From positions 1,984,001 through 2,048,000 of the forward strand of contig CP054180.1 in assembly GCA_015709635.1 (NCBI GenBank): a stretch of 64,000 bases of DNA, in the 5' to 3' direction. The notes under the pieces were generated by a model. The model made no database searches, had not been told where the DNA came from, and was given only the letters and a program-made list of their open reading frames with translations. Source of the DNA: Gammaproteobacteria bacterium. Its GTDB lineage: Bacteria > Pseudomonadota > Gammaproteobacteria > Burkholderiales > Nitrosomonadaceae. The position numbers were made by a program, and so were the translations under genes. Shown piece by piece: positions 18,502 through 27,446 of this stretch; the first letter of the stretch is position 1, and each line of letters begins with the position of its first letter.

Positions 18502-18740
18502 ATAAATATCATCCTTTAGAGGCTTACTCAGACGCAAGCCGATATATAAAAACAACTCCCTGCACACTGCCTATTTCGATCAACTTAATGGCAACATCGT
18601 TCACTTCGACTGTTTCTCTACAGTCTCTTAATACTCATTTTTCACTCTTTCCCTCATTTTAAATTTTATACTACACCCAACAGAAATGAAATATCAATCA
18701 GCAATGATTATTTGCTTTAAATCTGCGGCCTTATCAATAA

Positions 18741-19286
18741 TCAGACATCGCGCAATAAACGCCACTCTCCCGGTGCAAGACCTTGCAGCGTATATTTGCC
18801 GATGGCATAACGAATCAACCGCAGTGTAGGAAACAGCACTGCCGCCGTCATTCGCCTTACTTGGCGATTTTTACCTTCAGTAACAATCAGGGAAATCCAA
18901 GTCGTAGCAATATTTTTCCGGTAACGGATGGGTGGAATACGCTGCCACAAACCGCTAGGTTCATCGATTAGATCAGCTTGAGCCGGTTGGGTTCTAAAAT
19001 CTTTCAGAATCACGCCCTGACGAAGCTGGTTGAGTGCCGCTTCATCCGGCTTACCTTCGACCTGAACCCAATAGGTTTTGGGTAGTTTAAATTTCGGATC
19101 GCTCAATTGCTGTTGCAGCTTTCCATTGTCCGTTAACAATACCAAGCCTTCGCTGTCCGCATCCAATCTGCCCGCCGGGTAAAAGTCCGGTAATGGAATA
19201 AAATCTTTGAGTGATTGGTGCTCGCTTTCCGGTGTAAATTGACAAATCACACCATAGGGTTTGTTGAACAGAATTAACCGCGGCAT
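18741..19286 (-). CDS. rluE: Pseudouridine synthase of the RsuA/RluE family
   Basis: 181 residues, starting directly with the catalytic domain (no S4 domain), as in RluE, which modifies U2457 of 23S rRNA. Visible motifs: LFNKPYGVICQF, the catalytic GRLDADSEGLVLLTDNG (Asp at about residue 42) and GKNRQVRRMTAAV. It is the last gene of a minus-strand run beginning with proC. RluE is preferred over RsuA/RluB on length and missing S4 domain. Confidence 0.85.
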   Translation of the reverse strand: MPRLILFNKPYGVICQFTPESEHQSLKDFIPLPDFYPAGRLDADSEGLVLLTDNGKLQQQLSDPKFKLPKTYWVQVEGKPDEAALNQLRQGVILKDFRTQPAQADLIDEPSGLWQRIPPIRYRKNIATTWISLIVTEGKNRQVRRMTAAVLFPTLRLIRYAIGKYTLQGLAPGEWRLLRDV

Positions 19287-19311
19287 GACATCCGGATCGG
19301 CAACGGAAAAC

Positions 19312-19764
19312 TCATAACATTTCAGGATAAATCACGGCATGCAATTGAGGCTCAACTGCGCCGTCTTTTTCTTTACCTCGAATCCACCAGACTGAGCCTC
19401 TTTTAACACGCAAGCCGGCAGGAATAACCGGAATCAGATAGCTGGCGATTTCACCTAATGTTGGTTGATGACCGACTATCACGACCGCACCGCGCGTGTC
19501 AGGCCAGCCAGCCACGGCCAGAACAGCATGGGCGCTGGCGCCCGGACCTATCGCATCTTCGGTTGCAAAATCGGAATCCAGTGCCATTGCCGTCTGCTGA
19601 GTCCGGCGTGCCGGACTGACGATTATCCGTGTATTTTCCGGCAATTTTGGTTTGAGCCAATCCGCCATGCGTTTTGCCTGATCGCGCCCCCTTTCTGTCA
19701 ACTGCCGGGCCATATCCGGAAAACCATCTTCAGCCTCGGCATGACGCCACAAAATCAATTCCAT
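19312..19764 (-). CDS. sixA: Phosphohistidine phosphatase SixA family
   Basis: Histidine-phosphatase (phosphoglycerate-mutase-like) protein of 150 residues: catalytic LWRHAEAE (RHG-type motif, about residues 5-12), second arginine VSPARRTQQTA and second histidine VIVGHQPTLGE. SixA removes phosphate from phosphohistidine in HPt or PTS proteins. Of two in-frame ATGs, 19764 is preferred because GGAAGA lies six bases ahead; the ATG at 19770 has no spacing to it. Confidence 0.85.
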   Translation of the reverse strand: MELILWRHAEAEDGFPDMARQLTERGRDQAKRMADWLKPKLPENTRIIVSPARRTQQTAMALDSDFATEDAIGPGASAHAVLAVAGWPDTRGAVVIVGHQPTLGEIASYLIPVIPAGLRVKRGSVWWIRGKEKDGAVEPQLHAVIYPEML

Positions 19765-19797
19765 TACCATTCTTCCAATAAAAAAACACAGCGGCAA

Positions 19798-20094
19798 TCA
19801 GTCTGGCGCCTCACTAAATAGCACCTCCGGACCATATGCAGGTTGCTGAATCATGATCACTTTATGACGTGATCTATCCCCCTGCTTTAATATCACGCGA
19901 GAAAGCGGCACATCAAACCGCTCAGCAAGAAACTTTATCAATGCAGCATTTGCTTTGCCTTCAACCGGCGGTGCCGCGAGTTTTATCTTCAGCGCTTCAC
20001 CATGCAAGCCGTCCGCTGCGGTATTTTTTGCCCCCGGTTGTATATGCAGCGTCAAAACAAGATTTTTCGCTTCATCATACCGATGCCATCCCAT
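19798..20094 (-). CDS. yggU: DUF167 (YggU) family protein
   Basis: 98 residues, of unknown function, with the family features HIQPGAKNTAADGLHGEALKIKL and the conserved core PPVEGKANAALIKFLAERFDVPLSRV followed by GDRSRHK. It lies 15 bases downstream of yggT; yggT-yggU adjacency is widely conserved. Confidence 0.9.
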   Translation of the reverse strand: MGWHRYDEAKNLVLTLHIQPGAKNTAADGLHGEALKIKLAAPPVEGKANAALIKFLAERFDVPLSRVILKQGDRSRHKVIMIQQPAYGPEVLFSEAPD

Positions 20095-20109
20095 GACCGT
20101 AGCAGCCGC

Positions 20110-20685
20110 TTAAAAAAGCATCAGGGTGATTTCCTTATGTATCCCGGCCACGATCATCAACAACACCTGAATTAAAATCAGCACGAACAAGGGAGACAAA
20201 TCGACATTGGCGATCGGCGGAATCCATCTGCGGAAAACAGCCAGGAACGGACTGGTAAAGCTATCCAGCAGCGGTGCTAACGGGCTATGCGGATTAACCC
20301 ATGATAAAACGGCTTGCATGATGATCGCCAGCAACACGATATAGAGCGTCGTTTCAATAATCTCGACGATGCCCAGCAACCCCATCACTCCCAGCGAGGT
20401 CACAATGTTCGCTTCAAAATCATAGCCCTGTGCCATAAATGTACTGGTTACGATAATACTTTCCAATAACCAAGCCAGCATCAACGTCGACAAATCGATT
20501 CCAGCCCACCCCGGAATAAACCGGCGCGCCGGGCGTACCATAAAATCAGTCACGGCAATGAGAAACTGGGAGACCGAGTTGTAGAAAGGAACGCGTAATA
20601 GTTGAAAATAAAAACGCAACAACAACGCTAAGGAAAGCAACCCCAGAATAGTATCGACAAGAAAAACCAAGATCTGACTGGACAT
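20110..20685 (-). CDS. yggT: YggT family integral membrane protein
   Basis: 191 residues with two YggT repeats, each a pair of membrane helices and an amphipathic segment (RFYFQLLRVPFYNSVSQFL and the second ...SWVNPHSPLAPLLDSFTSPFL). Function unknown; some relatives affect septation or osmotic stress. The start MSSQILVFLVDTIL at 20685 is preferred over the upstream in-frame ATG at 20733. A short hairpin-ended repeat element lies between this gene and proC. Confidence 0.88.
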   Translation of the reverse strand: MSSQILVFLVDTILGLLSLALLLRFYFQLLRVPFYNSVSQFLIAVTDFMVRPARRFIPGWAGIDLSTLMLAWLLESIIVTSTFMAQGYDFEANIVTSLGVMGLLGIVEIIETTLYIVLLAIIMQAVLSWVNPHSPLAPLLDSFTSPFLAVFRRWIPPIANVDLSPLFVLILIQVLLMIVAGIHKEITLMLF

Positions 20686-20720
20686 GACAATTTCCCAAAA
20701 ACTAGAATTGATAAATAAAG

Positions 20721-20826
20721 CACCCCGCCGCAAGCAGCGGGGTATTAACTGCGTTCTTCAATCTGCTGGTTTTTCAACCAGCTTTCGCCCCAAGGGGCGG
20801 GGAATTGAACCCGCAGAGATTAAAAA
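20721..20826. mobile_element. Short non-autonomous IS200-type element (hairpin ends)
   Basis: About 105 bases with a hairpin at one end (CCCCGC 20723-20728 / GCGGGG 20737-20742), a second in the middle (GCTGGTT/AACCAGC, about 20764-20782) and a third at the other end (CGCCCC 20786-20791 / GGGGCG 20794-20799). The two end hairpins, with loops and following bases, are the same as those bordering the IS200-type tnpA element at 54594 and 56668. This is therefore probably a tnpA-less derivative mobilised in trans. It lies between proC and yggT. Confidence 0.7.
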
Positions 20827-20851
20827 ATCGCTGACAAGTTATTTGTGCACT

Positions 20852-21664
20852 CTATATTTTGCTGAACTCATCGCTTAATTCCCGCGAGCGTCTGCTGGCA
20901 GCATGAATGGCAGCTATGATCTTACACTTAATATCATTTTTTTCCATAGCGAGTATTGCTTGTTCGGTCGTGCCGCCTTTCGAGGTCACCCGGGCACGCA
21001 ATGTCGCCGCATCTTCATCGCTCGCACTAGCCAGCTTGCTGGCGCCGGCGAATGTCTGCAAACTGAGCTGCCGGGCCTGAGACGGCGTTAAGCCCAATTC
21101 TATCGCCGCCTGTTGCATCGCTTCGATAAAGTAGAAAACATAAGCCGGTCCGCTACCGGAAATCGCTGTCACGGCATGCAGCATTTCCTCATCGTCGACC
21201 CAAAGTGTCGACCCCACCGCGGCAAGAATCGATTCAGCATTTTCTTTATCCGATTCACTATTACCAGCGGCTGCATACAGACCGGTAACACCGGAACGTA
21301 CCAGCGACGGCGTATTGGGCATCGCGCGCACCACCCGCCGGTAGCCGCCCAGCCAGCGCATCAGGTCGGCTGCACAAATTCCCGCGGCAATCGATATGAT
21401 CAATTGATTATTCAATAGCGGCGCCAGTTTCTGCGCCAATTCGAATAACTGTTGCGGTTTGACGGATAATACAATGGCATCGCTATTGACTATACCACCG
21501 GCAAGATCGGCCACCGCCGAAATACCGAATGATTGCTTTAGCTTGTCGCGGTTTTCCGCATTGATCTCGACCACGCGCAATTGCTCCGTACCATAGCCTT
21601 GCTGTAGTAATCCGTTGATTAAAGCGGATGCCATGTTACCACCGCCAATAAATGTAATGTTCAT
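20852..21664 (-). CDS. proC: Pyrroline-5-carboxylate reductase
   Basis: Last step of proline synthesis, NAD(P)H-dependent. 270 residues with the Rossmann start ITFIGGGNMASALINGLL, the RAMPNTPSLVRSGVTGL segment (about 115-132), and the C-terminal signature around TFAGASKLASASDEDAATLRARVTSKGGTTEQAI. It heads the proC-yggT-yggU-sixA-rluE strand. Confidence 0.96.
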   Translation of the reverse strand: MNITFIGGGNMASALINGLLQQGYGTEQLRVVEINAENRDKLKQSFGISAVADLAGGIVNSDAIVLSVKPQQLFELAQKLAPLLNNQLIISIAAGICAADLMRWLGGYRRVVRAMPNTPSLVRSGVTGLYAAAGNSESDKENAESILAAVGSTLWVDDEEMLHAVTAISGSGPAYVFYFIEAMQQAAIELGLTPSQARQLSLQTFAGASKLASASDEDAATLRARVTSKGGTTEQAILAMEKNDIKCKIIAAIHAASRRSRELSDEFSKI

Positions 21665-21699
21665 ATGATCTTTCTTGATATGTTATAAACCGCATTCCA

Positions 21700-22530
21700 T
21701 CAGTGCTGGCATGCCGGGCAATAAAAGCTGGAGCGCTGGCCTTGCCTGATATGTTTGATGACACCTCCGCATTTTTTGCACGATTGGCCTGCCCGTCCAT
21801 AAACCCAATATTGCTGCTGAAAATAACCCGAACTTCCGTCGCTGTGGACAAAATCGCGCAGCGTGCTGCCTCCCGCCTCAATCGCCCGCTGCAGCGTTTG
21901 CTTCACCGCCTGCACCAGTATTTCATAACGCGCCAAGGCAATTCTGCCAGCGGCGGTTTTAGGATTGATACCAGCCAGAAACAAAGCTTCGTTGGCATAA
22001 ATATTACCGACACCCACCACGACGTGATGATTCATCAAGGTCTGTTTAATGCCGGTACGGCTACCCCTGGTTTTCTCAAACAATTGCGCTGCGCTGAAAT
22101 CCGCGGTCAAAGGCTCCGGTCCGAGATTCAGCAACAGCGGATGCTGCCAAACATCGCCTACATGCCATAACACTGCGCCAAAACGACGCGGATCGCGCAA
22201 TCGCAAAATCGTTTGATCATGTAGAATCAGATCAAAATGGTCATGCTTTTGCGGATACTGACTATCATGCTCTGATTTTGCTGAAAGTATACGTAAACTT
22301 CCCGACATTCCCAAATGAACGAGCAACGTTCCCGCAGCGCAATCCAGCAACAGGTACTTGGCACGCCGCGTTACCGTCCGGATGGTCAATCCCGGCAATA
22401 GTGCCGGCAATTCACCCGGCACCGGCCAGCGCAACCGGTGATTGCGGATAACGGCTTGTGCAATCGTTTTTCCGGTCAAATGAGGTGCGATTCCGCGCCG
22501 CGTTGTTTCGACTTCCGGCAATTCCGGCAT
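21700..22530 (-). CDS. mutM: Formamidopyrimidine-DNA glycosylase
   Basis: Base-excision repair glycosylase/AP lyase for 8-oxoguanine. The catalytic N-terminus MPELPEVETTRRGI (Pro-2 nucleophile, Glu-3), the helix-two-turn-helix (VGVGNIYANEALFLAGI) and a C-terminal zinc finger (CKKCG ... FYCPACQ) are intact over 276 residues. The start lies 3 bases after the DUF4340 gene, so it is the last gene of the ABC operon. Confidence 0.96.
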   Translation of the reverse strand: MPELPEVETTRRGIAPHLTGKTIAQAVIRNHRLRWPVPGELPALLPGLTIRTVTRRAKYLLLDCAAGTLLVHLGMSGSLRILSAKSEHDSQYPQKHDHFDLILHDQTILRLRDPRRFGAVLWHVGDVWQHPLLLNLGPEPLTADFSAAQLFEKTRGSRTGIKQTLMNHHVVVGVGNIYANEALFLAGINPKTAAGRIALARYEILVQAVKQTLQRAIEAGGSTLRDFVHSDGSSGYFQQQYWVYGRAGQSCKKCGGVIKHIRQGQRSSFYCPACQH

Positions 22531-22533
22531 CGG

Positions 22534-23406
22534 CTACCGAGCGCTATTTGCGGCAGAAAACACAGAAGGATCGAGCAGTTGCCGCCCTGCTTCGAGCGGA
22601 AATTGATAGCCGATCCCTTCTTCGATGCGCAACAAGACGATTGAAAACTGATTTTGCAGAATTTTCAGCCTGATTTTCCGTTCATCTCGCAGATCGATTG
22701 TTATCAAGCCGTTTTCGGCAAAATTGGCAGTCAACTCGGCTGCCGTTTTCAGTTCAACAGCACGCGCACTTTGCCACAATCGAACCCAATGGTGCAGCGT
22801 TTCCGCATTCAATGCATCGTCCGCATGCTGCGGTGTCACGCGCCAATGCGCATCGTAAAATTCCACCTCGCCATGCGGCAACTCAAATTTAACCGGAATT
22901 TCATCGGGCGCGAGCAATCCGGGGTTAATCAAATCGCTGGTGTTGCGCGGCAATGCTAGTGCATAGCGCGGCGCCAGCAAATATACATAATCGCCGGTTG
23001 CTACATATTGCTGGTGAGTGGTCGGGGCAAATCCGCCAAAATCAAAGCGCGCATTGTCTATCGATAATTGCACATGCGGGCGCTCCAAGCCAAAACGCCC
23101 CAAATCGGCCAGTGGAAAGCGCTGCTGGCTCCGCGCCCGGAGAATTTCCAGAATCTTTCCAATCTTTTCATCGTCAGCCCAGGCTTGTACCGGTTTTACC
23201 AAATACCAATGGCCGTCTCGCCGCTTGAGCACCGTTTCTTGCTGCTGTTTGACGATGCGCACGTGTTGCGCAGCCTCGACGGAGCCGCTCGTCAGCGGAT
23301 ATTCCGTGTTGCCTGAGGATTGCGGTTTGAAATAGAGAAACACGATCAAACCGATAATCGTAACCGTCATGACTAGATTGAGCCGCGTGTGGTGCGTCAT
23401 GATCAT
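22534..23406 (-). CDS. DUF4340 domain protein
   Basis: About 290 residues with a single N-terminal membrane anchor (LVMTVTIIGLIVFLYF) and a DUF4340 periplasmic region (PVQAWADDEKIGKILEILRA). Such proteins accompany Gld-like ABC systems; function unknown. The start overlaps the stop of the GldG-like gene (TAATG at 23404-23408). Alternative start two codons later (23400). Followed 3 bases later by mutM. Confidence 0.8.
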   Translation of the reverse strand: MIMTHHTRLNLVMTVTIIGLIVFLYFKPQSSGNTEYPLTSGSVEAAQHVRIVKQQQETVLKRRDGHWYLVKPVQAWADDEKIGKILEILRARSQQRFPLADLGRFGLERPHVQLSIDNARFDFGGFAPTTHQQYVATGDYVYLLAPRYALALPRNTSDLINPGLLAPDEIPVKFELPHGEVEFYDAHWRVTPQHADDALNAETLHHWVRLWQSARAVELKTAAELTANFAENGLITIDLRDERKIRLKILQNQFSIVLLRIEEGIGYQFPLEAGRQLLDPSVFSAANSAR

Positions 23407-24764
23407 TATTTTCTCCGGCGGCGCCACCAGATCACGATCCCGCTGGCCAGGAACAGCAGCGGCAGCACAATCAGAAAACCCACCGCAATCAGTGTGAGTT
23501 CGAGTTCACTTAAAACCAGGCTGCTATCCAGCGTTGCGCGCGGCTGAATCATGATCAACTCTTCATCGCCGGTCAGCCAATTGATCAAGTTAATGCCGAA
23601 ATCCAGATTACTGCCGTTGCCGAGATACGTATTCGCCAGAAAATGCCCGCTACCGACAACAACGATGCGCTGCTCGCGATCCTGAATATTGCGCGACATC
23701 GCCACCGCAATACTGGCCGGCCCCGGCACATCCGCATCCTGATCAAAAACAATTTCTCCGTTCAAATCCCCGGTTTCAATCCACCCTTGCGGTGCCGCCT
23801 CAACCAGAATAACGCTATGCCATTCTTCATTCTCATCCAGCATGAGCTGGCGGGCAAAGGGAAATACGGTGATGTAATTAAAATCGCTGGTTATCGCATG
23901 CGGCCCGTAAATTGCACCGAGCGCGAAAGTGATCGGCGCTTTGAGCTGTGCCGCTTGCGGATCGGCAACGACACCGGGCGTCAGCGTCAGCCGCAATTTT
24001 TCTGTCAAAGGCAGCAAGCCGCGCAACGATTCCTGATCGACTAACCACAGCAAATTACCGCCGCGATCGATATAATCCAGCAATTTCTCCACCTCTCCCG
24101 GCAGCAAATCGGTTTGCGGCGAAGCAATCAGCAACGTGCTGGCATGTGCAGCGGGAATATCCGGCTGAATGGCAAGATTGAGCTGTTGACTGCTAAAGCC
24201 ATTGGTGCGCAGATGACGGCCGAATTCCCCAAGATCGTAATTGGCGCTGCCGTCAAGCCTGCGTTCGCCATGACCGCTCAACTCGACAACCCACTTATCT
24301 TCTCCGCGCGCCAGTCGCATCAAAACATTGGAGAATGCTTGCTCGTTGATCGCCGTCAAATGCTCGATCTTCTGATTGAAGCGGATGACCAGTTCACCAT
24401 TGACTTGAATATCCGCTTCCTGCGCCAGAACGGGCTGTTCCACCGGATCGATAAATGTCAAGGAAAGATCCGGTTTTAGGCGCTGATACAGTGCGATAAA
24501 GTCGGTGATGATCTGGCGGATATCGCCCAGTTGCGCATCCTGCTCGGAAGCATATGCGGTTACTTGCACCGGTCCCTGCAGTTTCTGCAGGATTTCGATG
24601 CTCGCTTCACTCAAGCTATTACGCCCGTTCTGGCTGACATCCCATTGCTGCCGTGTCTGCTGCGCAAGATAACCCAGCAAAAAAACCAGCGCCAGGAGCA
24701 AAACGGCAAAGAGCCAACTGTGCGCCCGGTAATGCCGCTGCAGTTTTTTATCCAGTTCAGCCAT
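23406..24764 (-). CDS. GldG-like ABC accessory protein
   Basis: About 452 residues: N-terminal membrane helix (WLFAVLLLALVFLLGYLAQQ), a large extracytoplasmic domain of the GldG/ABC_transp_aux type (VQVTAYASEQD..., ELSGHGERRLDG, LLIASPQTDLLPGEVEKLLDYIDRGGNLLWLVD) and a C-terminal membrane helix. Start at 24764 (MAELDKKLQRHYRAHSW), 8 bases inside the end of the permease gene and preceded by GGGGAG. Members of this class occur with ABC-2 permeases outside gliding bacteria; substrate unknown. Confidence 0.8.
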   Translation of the reverse strand: MAELDKKLQRHYRAHSWLFAVLLLALVFLLGYLAQQTRQQWDVSQNGRNSLSEASIEILQKLQGPVQVTAYASEQDAQLGDIRQIITDFIALYQRLKPDLSLTFIDPVEQPVLAQEADIQVNGELVIRFNQKIEHLTAINEQAFSNVLMRLARGEDKWVVELSGHGERRLDGSANYDLGEFGRHLRTNGFSSQQLNLAIQPDIPAAHASTLLIASPQTDLLPGEVEKLLDYIDRGGNLLWLVDQESLRGLLPLTEKLRLTLTPGVVADPQAAQLKAPITFALGAIYGPHAITSDFNYITVFPFARQLMLDENEEWHSVILVEAAPQGWIETGDLNGEIVFDQDADVPGPASIAVAMSRNIQDREQRIVVVGSGHFLANTYLGNGSNLDFGINLINWLTGDEELIMIQPRATLDSSLVLSELELTLIAVGFLIVLPLLFLASGIVIWWRRRRK

Positions 24765-25503
24765 ACAACCGCTCCCCATCCAGCCGACGGATTGTCAGCG
24801 CCAGGAACGTAGTCGTGAACAGAATAAAATAGGCGATACTGAAGGTATCGATCAGACCTTGATTAAACTGGCTGAAATGCTTCAATAGAGAAAAATAGTG
24901 CAACCAGCCAGCCGCTGAATTACTAGCCAGATCGGTCAACCACAATCCCAATAACACACCCAGCGAACCTACCGCAGCAATGACCGGTTGCGCCGTCAGA
25001 CTTGAAATATAGAGCCCGAGCGCAGCAAAACACGCCGCAAGCAATAACAAACCGAACGTGTTGCTGAGCAACAAGCCAAAATCCAGCGCACCCCCGATGC
25101 GCAGTGAAAAACACAACATCACAATGAGCATAATGGCAGCGAAAAAAAACAGCATGAGGCCAAGAAACTTGCCCAACACGATATCCGCGATCGAAACGGG
25201 TGCTGAAATCAGCAATGTCAACGTATGGTTGCGGCGTTCCTCAGCCAACAGACGCATCGATAATAATGGCGTAATCATCAACAACAGCACCGCCGCGATC
25301 ATAAACACCGGCGACACAATGATTTCGGTAATCCCCGGCGGGTTGGCAATTTGCAGCAACTGCGATTGAATCTCGAGAAATGCATCCAGCCGCACCAGAA
25401 AAACCCAAGCCAGCACAAGTTGAATCAACGCCAGCAACAACCAGGCGAGCGGCGAAATAAACAACATATGCAGCTCTTTACGGATAATGGTCGCAATCAT
25501 CAT
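24757..25503 (-). CDS. ABC-2 type permease, GldF-like
   Basis: 248-residue integral membrane protein with about six helices (LAWLLLALIQLVLAWVFLV, VFMIAAVLLLMITPLLSMRLLAEERR, and others). The cytoplasmic RLLAEERRNHTLTLLISAPVSIADIVLGK segment is typical of ABC-2 permeases. It follows the ATPase gene by 22 bases and overlaps the GldG-like gene by 8. Probable exporter subunit. Confidence 0.85.
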   Translation of the reverse strand: MMIATIIRKELHMLFISPLAWLLLALIQLVLAWVFLVRLDAFLEIQSQLLQIANPPGITEIIVSPVFMIAAVLLLMITPLLSMRLLAEERRNHTLTLLISAPVSIADIVLGKFLGLMLFFFAAIMLIVMLCFSLRIGGALDFGLLLSNTFGLLLLAACFAALGLYISSLTAQPVIAAVGSLGVLLGLWLTDLASNSAAGWLHYFSLLKHFSQFNQGLIDTFSIAYFILFTTTFLALTIRRLDGERLYG

Positions 25504-25525
25504 AAAAATTCCGCTTTGTCTATTG

Positions 25526-26260
25526 CTAAACGAGCTGAGTCAGTTGTGTAAAAACCATCTCGAGATTGTCGCCCTGCTGGCGCAATTCCGCCATTGTTTG
25601 GTCGAATACCACGCCCCCTCTATGCATGACCTGCACCCGGTCACAGACATTCTCAACTTCGGATAGAATATGCGTTGATAAAATCACACTGCTGTCAGTA
25701 CCCAGTTCTCTGATCAACTGACGGATCTCGCGCATCTGATTGGGATCAAGACCTACTGTCGGTTCGTCGAGAATAATCACATCCGGATGATGAATGATGG
25801 CTTGCGCAATGCCGGCACGTTGCTGATAGCCTTTCGATAAGGTACCGATCAAATCCTTACCGCGATGCTCCAGGCCGCACCGTTGTTTCACATTATCCAA
25901 TGCCATCTTCATTGATTCTTTGTTAACTCGGTGCAGCCGCGCGGCAAACCGCAGATATTCATCCACCGTCATATCCAAGTAAAGCGGTGGAATCTCAGGC
26001 AAGAAACCCAAATGCGCTCTGGCTTCCTGCGGTTTCGCCAATAAATCGATACCGCAAATCTCAATGCAGCCGTTACTCGGTGCCAAATTACCTGTCAACA
26101 TGCGCAACGTGGTGGATTTACCCGCACCGTTGGGTCCGAGCAATCCCAGCACCTCGCCACGTTTTAATTGCAGATTAACCTCATGCACCGCGACAAGCTG
26201 ATCATAATTGCGCCACAGATTCTGCGCCGACAAGGTTAAAGCTGCTGCTTCATCAGTCAT
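25526..26260 (-). CDS. ABC transporter ATP-binding protein, GldA-like
   Basis: 244 residues with Walker A GPNGAGKST (about residues 42-50), signature LSKGYQQR (about 140), Walker B VIILDEPTVGLDP (about 160) and switch His (LSTHIL). It is the first gene of the operon ATPase-permease-GldG-DUF4340-mutM. The substrate of this export system cannot be inferred. Confidence 0.92.
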   Translation of the reverse strand: MTDEAAALTLSAQNLWRNYDQLVAVHEVNLQLKRGEVLGLLGPNGAGKSTTLRMLTGNLAPSNGCIEICGIDLLAKPQEARAHLGFLPEIPPLYLDMTVDEYLRFAARLHRVNKESMKMALDNVKQRCGLEHRGKDLIGTLSKGYQQRAGIAQAIIHHPDVIILDEPTVGLDPNQMREIRQLIRELGTDSSVILSTHILSEVENVCDRVQVMHRGGVVFDQTMAELRQQGDNLEMVFTQLTQLV

Positions 26261-26690
26261 ACAACAATGTCCCGGGATTTAAGGTTCCATCAATCAATAT
26301 TACTTCACCCAATTTAATAGGCAAAAACCCATCATCTTGGCGGCCTGACAGTATACGTCCGATAAGCCGATAATTCACCGGCTTTCGTGCGACGCATGCG
26401 CGGCATCGCATACAAGAAACAATGCTCGATCGATATGCTATTAATTTTGTTGCCCAAAATATCCACAATCGATCACTCAATCGAACAAAATTATTCATTT
26501 CATTCCGGCTCGGAATATCACAGACTTGTTGCAATTTTACAACATATTGATTTGATAAAATAAACAAACAAACTGATAATTGCACACTCAAAAGCTTGAA
26601 GTAGTAGAATGCTAGAAAGTTTTCAAATGCAAAATAGTTTTTTGCATAACCAATATAAATCCCGCAGTTTTCATTAAAAAGGACAACAGC
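26261..26690. other. Divergent intergenic region between ABC operon and ompA-like gene
   Basis: About 430 bases between divergent genes. It is AT-rich toward the OmpA gene and must hold the promoters of both units. A 112-codon minus-strand frame inside it lacks protein-like composition and is not annotated. Confidence 0.4.
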
Positions 26691-27368
26691 ATGAAGAAAA
26701 TATCAGCTAAAAATACTCTCATGGGAATGATTCTTATACCAGTAATGTTTTCTGGTGCTGTTCTGGCACAAGAAACCGTTATCGATAAGGATAAAACGGT
26801 AAAAAAACCAGAAGCTTATGGTGTTGATGATCGCGGTGTAGTTGCAAGAAACACAACGGGTCTTTGCTGGCGCACCGGTTACTGGACACCGGCTATGGCG
26901 ATTCACGAATGCGATCCGGATCTGGTCAAAAAACCGGAAGATGCAGCAGTCGCCGCCCCAGCCGCAGGTGCAGCAGCCGCTAAAACAGCACCGGAGAAAA
27001 TTACATTTTCTGCTGATGCGTTATTTGACTTTGACAGTGCCAAACTTAAACCCAATGGCATTCAATCTTTGAATGAATTTGTTAATGGTATAAAAGGTAT
27101 TAAGTACGATACCATCATCGCAGTCGGTTATGCCGATCGTATCGGATCTGATGACTATAACAAGAAGTTGTCGATACGCCGTGCTGAATCTGTCAAAGCT
27201 CATTTGGTTTCACGAGGCGTAGAGCCCAGCCGCGTCTTTGTCGATGGAAAAGGCGAAGCAAATCCCGTAACTGGAAATAGTTGTGTCGGCGACAAAAAAA
27301 CCAAGGCATTGATTGAGTGCCTGGCACCGGATCGCCGTGTTGAAATCGAAGTAGCGGGTACCCGATAA
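26691..27368 (+). CDS. OmpA family outer-membrane/peptidoglycan-binding protein
   Basis: 225 residues: signal peptide (ending GAVLAQ), a short linker region with a Cys pair (LCWRTGYW ... HECDPDLV), an Ala/Pro-rich hinge and an OmpA-like domain (FSADALFDFDSAKLKPNG, about 105-122; SIRRAESVKAHLVSRGV; and the DRRVEIEV ending). No beta-barrel region is present, so it is a short OmpA-domain protein anchoring to peptidoglycan. A second Cys pair (NSCVGD..IECLAPDRR) fits the betaproteobacterial OmpA type. Followed by a strong terminator. Confidence 0.9.
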   Translation: MKKISAKNTLMGMILIPVMFSGAVLAQETVIDKDKTVKKPEAYGVDDRGVVARNTTGLCWRTGYWTPAMAIHECDPDLVKKPEDAAVAAPAAGAAAAKTAPEKITFSADALFDFDSAKLKPNGIQSLNEFVNGIKGIKYDTIIAVGYADRIGSDDYNKKLSIRRAESVKAHLVSRGVEPSRVFVDGKGEANPVTGNSCVGDKKTKALIECLAPDRRVEIEVAGTR

Positions 27369-27393
27369 GCGAAACCGGTTATCATTTTTACTC

Positions 27394-27426
27394 AAAAAGC
27401 CCTGCCTCTAAGTGCAGGGCTTTTTT
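27394..27426. terminator. Rho-independent terminator after the ompA-like gene
   Basis: A stem of 12 pairs (AAAAAGCCCTGC / GCAGGGCTTTTT) with an 8-base loop followed by a T-run, 26 bases after the stop codon. The A-run on the left makes it potentially bidirectional. Confidence 0.88.
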
Positions 27427-27446
27427 CTTTCCATACTCCAGCACAT

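Noticed and set aside
26253..26591. 112-codon minus-strand frame upstream of the ABC ATPase
   Set aside because: No domain or ribosome-binding site and placed in a promoter-like AT-rich region.
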